DNA of 26,803 bases from Bacteroidales bacterium (GTDB lineage: Bacteria > Bacteroidota > Bacteroidia > Bacteroidales > F082): contig JAEEQP010000051.1 in NCBI GenBank assembly GCA_016285355.1, positions 1 to 26,803 on the forward strand, in the 5' to 3' direction. Positions within the stretch are counted from its first letter, which is position 1. Every line of letters starts with the position of its first letter. The notes under the pieces were generated by a model. That model was given only the letters and a program-made list of their open reading frames with translations. It ran no database searches and was not told the origin of the DNA. Made by a program: the position numbers and the translations under genes. Below are positions 8,412 to 15,385 of the stretch, in pieces.

Positions 8412-8936
8412 ATGATGAAGCAACGGAGCGACCTCTGGTTCTTTTTCTTCACCAAACGCATTGACCGTTTTATGGAATGTGTGCCCGACGACTGGGGCGA
8501 GGGCTATGACAATGTCATCGTGGGATGCACAGTGGAAAATCAGGAAATGGTCGATTATCGTTTACCCATTTTTCTGTCACTCCCCATCAAGCATAAGAGT
8601 ATCATCGTTTCACCCATACTCACTGCCGTTGATCTTACCCCTTATCTAAATGAAATGATTGAGGAAGTGTCGGTTGGCGGAGAGTCGGGAGTTGATGCAA
8701 GGCCATGCGATTATGACTGGATACTTGACATCAGGAAGCAATGCGTTTCAAAAGACATTCCTTTTCGCTTTCACCAGACAGGTGCCCATTTCATCAAGGA
8801 CGGAAGGATGTTCCGCGTTCCACGATGCTACCAGCTCAGTCAAGCCCACAAGGCCAACATCGACTATAAAATTGGCAATTACCTTGTCCCGGAGAAAGTA
8901 AAATTCGAATGGAAAGACAGTGATTATCACGATTGA
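8412..8936 (+). CDS. 5'-truncated DUF5131 (phage Gp37/Gp68) family protein, probable pseudogene
   Basis: The 174-aa frame matches the C-terminal two thirds of the DUF5131 family: TKRIDRF, VIVGCTVENQEMVDYRLP, VSVGGESG (about 92-99), CDYDWILDIRKQC and FRFHQTGAHFIKDG. The family is normally about 240-270 aa and begins with a cysteine-rich motif (W-H-G-C ... C-x-x-C) thought to hold an Fe-S cluster; that part is missing. Recognisable family sequence continues in frame upstream of the ATG, back to about 8343 (VFTCFASDFLLKDADEWRPECW), then stops abruptly, and an in-frame stop lies at 8304. So the 5' end was lost by deletion or replacement at about 8340, not by a wrong start choice. Without the cysteine motif the product is unlikely to be active in the usual way. 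Its function in the intact form is unknown. Confidence 0.8.
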   Translation: MMKQRSDLWFFFFTKRIDRFMECVPDDWGEGYDNVIVGCTVENQEMVDYRLPIFLSLPIKHKSIIVSPILTAVDLTPYLNEMIEEVSVGGESGVDARPCDYDWILDIRKQCVSKDIPFRFHQTGAHFIKDGRMFRVPRCYQLSQAHKANIDYKIGNYLVPEKVKFEWKDSDYHD

Positions 8937-8937
8937 T

Positions 8938-8967
8938 TGTAGAGACGGTGCATGCACCGTCTCTACA
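8938..8967. repeat. Perfect 30-bp palindrome between convergent genes
   Basis: Fifteen-base arms TGTAGAGACGGTGCA and TGCACCGTCTCTACA with no spacer. It lies in the 38 bp between the truncated DUF5131 gene (ends 8936) and the lipoprotein gene on the other strand (ends 8975). In RNA from either strand it would form a strong hairpin, so it may end both transcripts, though the flanking T runs are short. GTAGAGACG-type palindromes are known as dispersed repeats in other bacteria; I infer this is one copy of such a family. Confidence 0.85.
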
Positions 8968-8974
8968 GTAAAGG

Positions 8975-9805
8975 TCAACGCATTTTGTCTAAACTGCCAC
9001 CTACGTTAGCCTCCAAGTCGACGGTGCCATTGTAGATGAACATCAGGTTGATGACGCCGTTGCCCGAGCATGTACCATCAAGCATAAGTTTGCCATTAGA
9101 CAGTGTGCCATGGATGCTGTAGGTCACGTTCATTTGTGGTGATACCTGAATGCCACCCAAGTCGTAATCGAAAGTGACGACATCGTCGATAGCTCCGAAA
9201 GTGACCACATCGCCATCAACGATGCCAGCGCATGGTAAGGTTCTGCCATCAATGATGCAGTGGCCATAAATTTCGTTTCTGCCTTGGGTTTCTTCAAGGT
9301 CGAGGATGACAGGCACTTCACTATCGGTGAACTCCTGATTTATAGGCTCCATATTAGTTATATTGGCTATCAAGGTACCTGTTCCCAAAGCGTTGCCCTC
9401 GTAATGACCGAGAAACTTCATATTGGGTGTCTCGACGCAGGTTACATTGAAACTCTTGCTGGCGGTCTGTTCCTTAGCATCGGTGACGGTACAGGTGACG
9501 GTCACCGGGCCGACTATATCGATGGAAACTGTTATAGAATCAGTGTAAGTGTCCACTTCGTTGATGGCTAAAGGATAAGAACTGACGATTTCTCCGTTTT
9601 GAGTGATGGTGACATCGAAATGGGTCAACTTCTGGCCTGTGGCCGTAAAGCCTAATTTAGTTTGTTCGTGGATATAAACTTCGGAGTTTTCGGTCAAATA
9701 ACCTTCGCCTTGCATTAAGGTAAGGGTGGGAGCCACTTGTTTCTTGCAGCTTGCGAAAAGCATCAGGCCGATGCAGCAAGCCAGGAATAGAATGTTTCTT
9801 TTCAT
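8975..9805 (-). CDS. Lipoprotein of unknown function
   Basis: A 276-aa exported lipoprotein. The signal peptide (1-19) ends in the lipobox LFAS|C with the lipidated Cys20, followed by KKQ. Residues about 26-125 look like an immunoglobulin-like beta domain (FDVTITQNG, VGPVTVTCTVTDA). Residues about 130-276 form a second beta-rich domain beginning FLGHYEG, which resembles the single domain of the protein encoded just upstream (YVGSYLG). Both share the order Y-x-G, a TFG/DFG strand, and GT[CF]SG[ND]G near the end. It follows its relative by 18 bp and is probably the second gene of the operon. No known family is recognised; likely located at the cell envelope. Confidence 0.8.
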   Translation of the reverse strand: MKRNILFLACCIGLMLFASCKKQVAPTLTLMQGEGYLTENSEVYIHEQTKLGFTATGQKLTHFDVTITQNGEIVSSYPLAINEVDTYTDSITVSIDIVGPVTVTCTVTDAKEQTASKSFNVTCVETPNMKFLGHYEGNALGTGTLIANITNMEPINQEFTDSEVPVILDLEETQGRNEIYGHCIIDGRTLPCAGIVDGDVVTFGAIDDVVTFDYDLGGIQVSPQMNVTYSIHGTLSNGKLMLDGTCSGNGVINLMFIYNGTVDLEANVGGSLDKMR

Positions 9806-9823
9806 GATAAATTGATTTTTAAG

Positions 9824-10360
9824 TTATTGTTGTTTCACGAGTTTTCCATTGATATTGCCTGACACTTCATCCAATTGTATCACATCTCCTGTGGGAGCGG
9901 TGAAGTTGCCATCACCTGAGAACGTTCCTACGATGTTCAGGGTGTCGCTCTCGGCTTTCGTGCCTTCCATCAGCAAGTCTAAATTGAATTTGTAGGGACT
10001 GCTGATTTGATGTGTCTCGTCAATGATGAGATGGACGGTTCCAAAGTCGACCTTGTCGGCTGTGGCGGTGCCTGTGGCTTGGTATGTTTCGTTGTCAATA
10101 AGCATGGTGGCCGTGATGGCGTTGGTTTCAGTACCTTTGGTAATGTTCATCCTGATGCTGTCGATGGGGAAACTCATACCAGTTTGGGCCTGGTTGTTCA
10201 TGGAATTGACGGTGAGCGTGAACTGGCCGAGGTAACTGCCTACATAATTGGCGGTGTAGTCGACAGGCGTGGGGTCGACAGGGGTAGGTTCGACAGGTTT
10301 CTTGCAGGCTGCGAACATGATTGCGATGCAGCTTAATGCGATGATGAGGGTTTTCTTCAT
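9824..10360 (-). CDS. Small lipoprotein, related to the downstream lipoprotein
   Basis: A 178-aa lipoprotein: signal peptide 1-18 with lipobox MFAA|C (Cys19), a proline/threonine-rich tether (PVEPTPVDPTPVD, about 22-34), then one beta-rich domain of about 140 residues starting YVGSYLGQF. The domain resembles the C-terminal domain of the next gene (FLGHYEG), suggesting duplication. First gene of a two-lipoprotein operon; a TATTTTTG promoter element lies at 10412-10419. Function unknown. Confidence 0.8.
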   Translation of the reverse strand: MKKTLIIALSCIAIMFAACKKPVEPTPVDPTPVDYTANYVGSYLGQFTLTVNSMNNQAQTGMSFPIDSIRMNITKGTETNAITATMLIDNETYQATGTATADKVDFGTVHLIIDETHQISSPYKFNLDLLMEGTKAESDTLNIVGTFSGDGNFTAPTGDVIQLDEVSGNINGKLVKQQ

Positions 10361-10411
10361 GATGTTTATGTTTTGATATTTGTACTTTGTTTACGAAAAC
10401 AATTTAGTTTG

Positions 10412-10419
10412 CAAAAATA
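10412..10419 (-). promoter_or_regulatory. -7 promoter element of the lipoprotein operon
   Basis: Minus strand TATTTTTG (TAnnTTTG), 51 bp before the ATG at 10360. The 127-bp space between the divergent genes also carries the antiporter promoter element at 10462. Confidence 0.45.
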
Positions 10420-10461
10420 AGGCCAAATCGGTTAAGATAACGCAAATTCATCAAAAAATTG

Positions 10462-10469
10462 TATTTTTG
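10462..10469 (+). promoter_or_regulatory. -7 promoter element of the nhaC-like gene
   Basis: TATTTTTG (TAnnTTTG) 18 bp before the ATG at 10488. This position supports that ATG over the in-frame TTG at 10380. Confidence 0.5.
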
Positions 10470-10487
10470 GGCTTCAATTTGCGCATA

Positions 10488-12143
10488 ATGAAAAGGAAAT
10501 GGATTGGCTTGACAGTGGCATTTGTCCTCATTTTGGGAATGGTGTTGCTGTATGTTTTCGGATCGGTCACGGCTCCGATGCCGCTGTGGATGTCGATTTT
10601 GCCACCTTTGGTGGCTATCGTGATGGCTCTATTAATAAAAGAGGTGATTTCCTCGCTCTTTGTCGGCATTTTGACAGGCACCTTCCTGATGGCTTATTAT
10701 GACGGGGCAAGTTCTGCCAATGCCTTGGGCGGCGGATTATTGCGGGTTGTGGATACATACGTTGTGGGTTCCCTGTTTGACGCTGACCATGTGATGATTA
10801 TTGTTTTCACCCTGATTATCGGCGGTATGGTGCGTATCATTACCGTTAACGGCGGCATGTTGGGCGTGGTCAAGTGGCTGTCGCGACGGGCGAAAGGGCC
10901 GCGCTCTGGTCAGCTGATGACTTTTTTGATGGACCTCTGCATCTTCTTCGACGACTATTCCAACACCCTCGTCGTGGGCAACACCATGCGTCCCATTGCC
11001 GACAAGCTGAAGGTGTCACGTGAGAAATTGGCTTATATCGTTGACTCCACTTCCGCGCCCGTGGTGGCAGTGGCTTTCATCACCACTTGGATTGGGGCTG
11101 AGTTGAGCTACATTGAGGACGGCATCGATGCCATCGGGATGGAAACCTCGGCCTATTCGGTGTTCTTTCATTCCTTGGCGTATAGTTTTTATCCTTTCCT
11201 CACCCTTGGTTTTGTGTTGATGATTATCCTTAGTGGTCGCGACTTCGGTCCGATGCTGACGGCGGAACGCAAGGCCCGAATGACTTCGCCGATGGAAACC
11301 GAAATGCCGAACATCGTGGCTAAACCTACCCATATCATCGATGCCTTGATTCCGTTGGCGGTGCTGATTTTCGGAACGGTTATCGGACTGATAGCTACAG
11401 GTTATGATACCTCGGTGTGGCAATCGGGGACGGGCTTCTTCTCCAAACTTTCCGCGACCATCGGGGCATCCAATTCTTATAAGGCTTTGCTTTGGGCTTC
11501 GGTGCTGTCGCTGCTGACTTCCATCGTCATGACCTTGTTACGTGGTACTTTGGAGTTTAGCAGGGTGATGGAGGAGATGGTGGAAGGCTTCAAAGCGATG
11601 TTCAATGCCGTGCTGATTCTGACGATGGCTTGGTCTATCGCCTTGGTGACCAAAGACATGCATACGGCGGAGTTCGTCTCACAATTGTTGGTGAAATGGT
11701 CGCTTTCGCCTGCCGTGGTACCCGTGTTGACTTTCCTTCTGGCTGCTTTGATTGGCTTCTCCACAGGCACATCCTGGGGCACCATGGCTATCCTTTATCC
11801 CTTGATCCTGCCCGCTTCGTGGATGCTCTGCCAAGAGCAAGGTTTGTCTGTTGATGCCACCATGCCTTTGTTCTACAATGTGGTGGCTTCGGTGCTGGCA
11901 GGTTCCGTCATGGGCGACCATTGTTCTCCTATTTCCGACACTACGATAATGAGTTCCTTGGCCTCCAGTTGCAATCACATACAGCATGTCAGGACGCAGA
12001 TGCCTTACGCCCTCATCGTGGGTGGTGTGGCCGTGCTGATTGGGGTGTTGCCTACGGCCTTGGGTTTGCCTTCGTGGTTGACTTTTTTGATTGCTTTCGG
12101 CTTGTTGTGGCTGATTGTCAGGTCAGTGGGGAAAAAGGTTTAA
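10488..12143 (+). CDS. nhaC: Na+/H+ antiporter, NhaC family
   Basis: A 551-aa inner-membrane protein of about 12 hydrophobic helices, expected to exchange Na+ for H+ and help with pH and sodium balance. Family features seen: MKRKWIGLTVAF start, ISSLFVGILTG, the FFDDYSNTLVVGNTMRP stretch, STSAPVVAVAFITTWIG, the GFSTGTSWGTMAILYP segment, and GSVMGDHCSPISDTTIMSS near the C-terminus, all typical of NhaC transporters. The long polar insert after the sixth helix (around SGRDFGPMLTAER) is usual for the family. The frame is open 36 codons upstream, but only from MKRKW is the sequence like the family. It could move another solute (some NhaC relatives exchange malate/lactate or amino acids). Its stop overlaps that of the convergent deaminase gene in the 4 bases TTAA. 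Confidence 0.87.
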   Translation: MKRKWIGLTVAFVLILGMVLLYVFGSVTAPMPLWMSILPPLVAIVMALLIKEVISSLFVGILTGTFLMAYYDGASSANALGGGLLRVVDTYVVGSLFDADHVMIIVFTLIIGGMVRIITVNGGMLGVVKWLSRRAKGPRSGQLMTFLMDLCIFFDDYSNTLVVGNTMRPIADKLKVSREKLAYIVDSTSAPVVAVAFITTWIGAELSYIEDGIDAIGMETSAYSVFFHSLAYSFYPFLTLGFVLMIILSGRDFGPMLTAERKARMTSPMETEMPNIVAKPTHIIDALIPLAVLIFGTVIGLIATGYDTSVWQSGTGFFSKLSATIGASNSYKALLWASVLSLLTSIVMTLLRGTLEFSRVMEEMVEGFKAMFNAVLILTMAWSIALVTKDMHTAEFVSQLLVKWSLSPAVVPVLTFLLAALIGFSTGTSWGTMAILYPLILPASWMLCQEQGLSVDATMPLFYNVVASVLAGSVMGDHCSPISDTTIMSSLASSCNHIQHVRTQMPYALIVGGVAVLIGVLPTALGLPSWLTFLIAFGLLWLIVRSVGKKV

Positions 12144-13174
12144 TTGCAGCGTTGCCCCTCATATTGCTGCACCTCGTCGTATTTGTATTCTAGCTTGATG
12201 CCTACTTGTTTGAACATCTCCTCGGTCTCGGCACCGTCGTGGTAGCGGCGTTCGCACACCACGCGCACAATGCCGCAGTTGATGATGAGCATGGCGCAGG
12301 TGCGACAAGGGGTCATGCGACAATAGAGGGTGCTGCCGTCCAAGGCGATACCTCTTCTGGCCGCCTGACAAATAGCATTTTGCTCGGCATGGACAGTGCG
12401 CACGCAATGTTGGGTGACGGAGCCGTCTTCATGGATGGTTTTGCGGAAGAGATGGCCCACATCGTCGCAGTGCGGCAGTCCACGCGGGGAGCCGACATAG
12501 CCTGTCACTAAAATCTGCTTGTCCTTCACGATGACACAGCCGCTGCGGCCACGGTTGCAGGTGGCGCGTTCCGAAACGGTGTCGGCGAGGTTGAGGAAAT
12601 AGTCGTCCCACGAGGGGCGCACATGGAGCTGGGTCAGCACCTTTTCCACCTGCTGGTGCAGCTGGGGAACGGTGCCGTCGTTCATAAATACGAAATCCGC
12701 CTCCTTGATGCAGGCACCGAGGTTTTGCTTGTTGGGGTCGGTGGCGGTCATCTCACGTTCCTCGTTGGCCACAAAGGTCTCAAAGTCGATGTGGTCGGTC
12801 TCGGAGCCGCGCAGGTAGATGCGGTCGTAGCGGATTTTCCTATCGGCGTCGACGGCGAAGAGGTAGAACTCACCTTTCTCGCGTAGCGAGTGGATTTCGC
12901 CTGGGGTGCGCACGCTCTCGATGACGGCGTTTTTGCCTTCGGCCTTGGCACGCTCGAAGAGCTGATCGGTGATGTAGCTGGGTGAGTGCGCGGCACGCAG
13001 GTCGTTGCCCACGAAGGTCAGCGTGTCGCGGTTCACTTCAAGGCCGCGGCGTTGGCATTCTTCGGTGATGTAGGCCCGCACCGAGTAGTGCACGAAGCCC
13101 TTTTCCTTGACGAGATAGTCGACGATGGTGCCTTTGCCGGCGCCGAGGGTTCCTGTTATTCCTATGATTATCAT
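12140..13174 (-). CDS. Fusion of P-loop (deoxy)nucleotide/dephospho-CoA kinase-like domain and dCMP deaminase
   Basis: A 344-aa protein. Residues 1-about 180 form a P-loop kinase-like domain: Walker A GTLGAGKGT at 8-16, a lid-like region with RYDRIYLRG near 115-122. Residues about 188-340 are a zinc-dependent cytidine/deoxycytidylate deaminase: HAE at 262-264 (zinc His262, catalytic Glu264) and PCRTC at 289-293 (zinc Cys290 and Cys293), with HCVRTVHAEQNAI typical of dCMP deaminases. dCMP deamination supplies dUMP for thymidylate synthesis. A similar kinase-like N-terminus is known in fungal dCMP deaminases, but there the P-loop is degraded; here it is intact, so the kinase may be active. Substrate of the kinase half is unknown. 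Convergent with nhaC, sharing TTAA as both stop codons. Confidence 0.85.
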   Translation of the reverse strand: MIIIGITGTLGAGKGTIVDYLVKEKGFVHYSVRAYITEECQRRGLEVNRDTLTFVGNDLRAAHSPSYITDQLFERAKAEGKNAVIESVRTPGEIHSLREKGEFYLFAVDADRKIRYDRIYLRGSETDHIDFETFVANEEREMTATDPNKQNLGACIKEADFVFMNDGTVPQLHQQVEKVLTQLHVRPSWDDYFLNLADTVSERATCNRGRSGCVIVKDKQILVTGYVGSPRGLPHCDDVGHLFRKTIHEDGSVTQHCVRTVHAEQNAICQAARRGIALDGSTLYCRMTPCRTCAMLIINCGIVRVVCERRYHDGAETEEMFKQVGIKLEYKYDEVQQYEGQRCN

Positions 13175-13193
13175 GGTCTTGTTGTTTTGTGAG

Positions 13194-13237
13194 GCAGGGA
13201 ATGAATTCCCTGCTTAATATCCGCCGTCCCTATGGGA
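13194..13237. repeat. Two adjacent hairpins between same-strand genes
   Basis: GCAGGGAA-TGAA-TTCCCTGC (13194-13213) is an 8-bp stem with a 4-nt loop. GTCCC-TAT-GGGAC follows at about 13225-13237. They fill the 76 bp between the LOG-family gene (ends 13251) and the deaminase gene (starts 13174), both on the minus strand. They may end or process the LOG transcript, or be a dispersed repeat element; no clear T tract follows. Confidence 0.65.
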
Positions 13238-13250
13238 CTGGCTCTAACTA

Positions 13251-13844
13251 TTAACTTTTAACTTGTTCCTTGATTTCCACCACCCATTTCGTCACGTCGG
13301 CAGGTTGGAATTGTTCCATTTTCTCCAATAATTCCTTCGGGTCGCTGCTGACAATCAGGTTGTTGGCGTGTTCTTTGCGCATGAAGCCCTCTTCGGCGAT
13401 ATGGTTGATGAAGCTGACGAGACCGTCGTAGTAGCCGTTCACGTTGAACAGTGCGACGGGTTTGTCAAAGACGCGCAATTGGCTGAGCACGTAAGCCTCG
13501 AAAAACTCGTCCATCGTGCCGATGCCGCCGGGTAGTGCAATGAAGCCGTCGGCCATGTCCTCGAGGATTTTCTTGCGCTCGGCCATGGTCTCCACCACAA
13601 TCAGTTCGTCGATGTCGGGGCGGCCCACCCGCATGTCCAACAGGTGTTGCGTGATTGTGCCTACGATTTTGCAATGGCGTTGTTTCATCTCTTCAGCGAT
13701 GACATTCATCAGGCCGACATTGCCGCCACCATAGAGCAGTTCGCAGCCGTTGTCAGCCAAGACATGGCCCAGTTCTGCCGCTTTTTCCCTATAAATCGGG
13801 TCAAAGCCCATGCTGCTGCCACAAAAGATGCAGATTTTCTTCAT
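13251..13844 (-). CDS. LOG-family protein (cytokinin riboside 5'-monophosphate phosphoribohydrolase-like)
   Basis: A 197-aa cytosolic protein of the LOG/TIGR00730 family, which cleaves the N-glycosidic bond of nucleoside 5'-monophosphates to release the base. It has the Rossmann start ICIFCGSSMG (4-13), LLYGGGNVGLM (37-46), and the paired family motifs MAERK (87-91) and PGGIGTMDEFFE (105-116), the last carrying the catalytic Arg/Glu network of the family. Length is normal. In bacteria the true substrate is usually AMP or a related nucleotide rather than a plant hormone. It is divergent from mtnN with overlapping promoters at 13859-13882; both enzymes cut N-glycosidic bonds in purine metabolism, though that could be chance. 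Confidence 0.88.
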   Translation of the reverse strand: MKKICIFCGSSMGFDPIYREKAAELGHVLADNGCELLYGGGNVGLMNVIAEEMKQRHCKIVGTITQHLLDMRVGRPDIDELIVVETMAERKKILEDMADGFIALPGGIGTMDEFFEAYVLSQLRVFDKPVALFNVNGYYDGLVSFINHIAEEGFMRKEHANNLIVSSDPKELLEKMEQFQPADVTKWVVEIKEQVKS

Positions 13845-13858
13845 TCGATAATTTTTTG

Positions 13859-13866
13859 CAAAGGTA
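13859..13866 (-). promoter_or_regulatory. -7 promoter element of the LOG-family gene
   Basis: Minus strand TACCTTTG (TAnnTTTG), 15 bp before the ATG at 13844. A TTTG on the minus strand at 13888-13891 is 21 bp upstream and could serve as the -33 element. Confidence 0.55.
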
Positions 13867-13874
13867 GTATTTTT

Positions 13875-13882
13875 TATTTTTG
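13875..13882 (+). promoter_or_regulatory. -7 promoter element of mtnN
   Basis: TATTTTTG (TAnnTTTG), with TTTG at 13855-13858 16 bp upstream. Start of transcription near 13888 leaves a leader of about 40 nt before the ATG at 13927, too short for a known riboswitch. It overlaps the oppositely directed LOG promoter, so the two may compete for RNA polymerase. Confidence 0.5.
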
Positions 13883-13926
13883 CCGTGCAAATTTCTAAAA
13901 TCTTGAATCTTTAAATTTTTGAATCT

Positions 13927-14682
13927 ATGATCCGAAATATAGGCATCCTTGGCGCCATGGCGCAAGAAATCGACGAAGTGAAAGCCCTGCTTACTGAAAA
14001 GACCGTCGTAAAAATCGCGAACCGTGAGTTCGTGGTGGGCAAAATCGGTAATGTACGTTGCGTGGTGGCTTTCTCCAAATGGGGCAAGGTGGCCGCCTCC
14101 ATTACCGCCACTTTATTGATACAGGAGTTCGCTGTGACGGATTTGATTTTCATCGGCACGGCCGGTGCCTTGGCCGACGGCCTCAAGGTGGGCGATATCG
14201 TGATTTCCAAGCGCCTTGTGCAGCACGACTTGGATGCCCGCCCCATCATCTCCCGTTTCGAGTTGCCGCTGCTGAACCGCGTTTATATCGACAGCGATTC
14301 CGCCATGACCGAATTGGCAGGTCGCGCCGTCAGCAACCTTATTGATAAAGGTGTGGTGAACATGGTGGGCGAGGAGACCGTCAAGGAGTTTAACCTCAAT
14401 CCGAAACTTTATTACGGTGACGTTGCCAGCGGCGACCAGTTCATCAACAGCGACGAGAAACGTGAGGAAATTTTGGGTTTGTTGCCTGAAGTGATGTGCG
14501 TCGAGATGGAAGGCGCGGCTGTGGCGCAAGTCTGTTTGGAGTTCAAGGTGCCTTTCACCGTCATCCGCACCATCAGCGACACCGCCGACCACAATGCCCG
14601 CGTGGATTTCGGGAAATTCATTGTGGAGGTAGCTAATGCTTATTCTCGGGCGATTGTGGGGGAGATTATGCGGTTGGTGTAA
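13927..14682 (+). CDS. mtnN: 5'-methylthioadenosine/S-adenosylhomocysteine nucleosidase
   Basis: Removes adenine from methylthioadenosine and S-adenosylhomocysteine, clearing by-products of SAM use. The 251-aa protein has the family motifs in order: GILGAMAQEI (6-15, Glu14 matches E. coli Glu12), GTAGAL (77-82), QHDLDARP (99-106), ASGDQF (167-172), VEMEGAA (192-198, Glu195 matches Glu174) and RTISD (214-218, Asp218 matches Asp197). The 23-residue Glu-Asp spacing is the same as in E. coli. Slightly longer than the usual ~230 aa because of an insert around 112-125. Divergent from the LOG gene; convergent with the YgjP-like metallopeptidase gene with only 4 bp between stops and no visible terminator. 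Confidence 0.93.
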   Translation: MIRNIGILGAMAQEIDEVKALLTEKTVVKIANREFVVGKIGNVRCVVAFSKWGKVAASITATLLIQEFAVTDLIFIGTAGALADGLKVGDIVISKRLVQHDLDARPIISRFELPLLNRVYIDSDSAMTELAGRAVSNLIDKGVVNMVGEETVKEFNLNPKLYYGDVASGDQFINSDEKREEILGLLPEVMCVEMEGAAVAQVCLEFKVPFTVIRTISDTADHNARVDFGKFIVEVANAYSRAIVGEIMRLV

Positions 14683-14686
14683 GGCT

Positions 14687-15385
14687 TTAAATCATCATTC
14701 GTTCCAATTTGTTCTTCCACTTTTCCCAATGCGGCATTTCTTTGCTCAATAGAGCGTAGAACTCTTTGGTGTGGTTGCGATGCACCAAATGGCACAATTC
14801 ATGGGTGATGACATATTCGATGCAGCATCTGGGCGCGCAGATGAGTCTGGGATTCAAGAAGATGTCACCGTCTGTTGTGCAATATCCCCATCGTTTTTCC
14901 ATTTTTCTTACGGAAAGGCTTTTCGGTTGCACTCCGTATGCAGCGAATTGCTCAATAATGGGTTTGGCGTATTCGGGGAACTTGATTTGTGCCCGTTCCA
15001 AATACCATAGTTGCAACACTCTACCAGCCTCTTTTTTGTTTCGGCATTCAATCTCAAGGATGTTGTTCTGGTAATGCACAGCATTGGCCTTGCCTTCCTT
15101 GATTCTCAACATGTATTGCCGGCCCAAATAGAGATGCGACTCTCCGCTGATATATTGTCGTTCAGTGGTTGGGGTGCCGAATGATTCAAAATAGCGTTTC
15201 TGACGGAGAATCCAGGCGGCACGATGGCGCACTTTCTTTTGGATGTCTTCAGGCGTTGCGTCAATGGGCGCTTTCAAGGTGACGGTGCCATCGGGATGGA
15301 CGGTGATACCTAGCGTTTTCCGTTGCACGTATTCGATTTCGTACTCGATGAGGCTTGAACCGTAAAGGATGCTGTCTTTTGTCAT
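14687..15385 (-). CDS. YgjP/DUF45-family zinc metallopeptidase of the restriction locus
   Basis: A 232-aa predicted zinc-dependent peptidase. HELCH at 195-199 with His205 gives the HExxH-x5-H pattern of YgjP/WLM proteins; SVRKMEKRWGYCTTDGDIFLNPRL (about 158-181) is the other family hallmark. Start and hsdR stop overlap by 4 bases (ATGA), so it is translationally coupled to HsdR. Genes of this family are often next to type I hsdR; a role in processing or turnover of the restriction subunit has been suggested but is not shown here. Last gene of the locus. Confidence 0.88.
   Translation of the reverse strand: MTKDSILYGSSLIEYEIEYVQRKTLGITVHPDGTVTLKAPIDATPEDIQKKVRHRAAWILRQKRYFESFGTPTTERQYISGESHLYLGRQYMLRIKEGKANAVHYQNNILEIECRNKKEAGRVLQLWYLERAQIKFPEYAKPIIEQFAAYGVQPKSLSVRKMEKRWGYCTTDGDIFLNPRLICAPRCCIEYVITHELCHLVHRNHTKEFYALLSKEMPHWEKWKNKLERMMI

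Noticed and set aside
13883..13926. SAM/SAH riboswitch upstream of mtnN
   Set aside because: The predicted leader is only about 40 nt and AT-rich, too short and lacking the needed stems.
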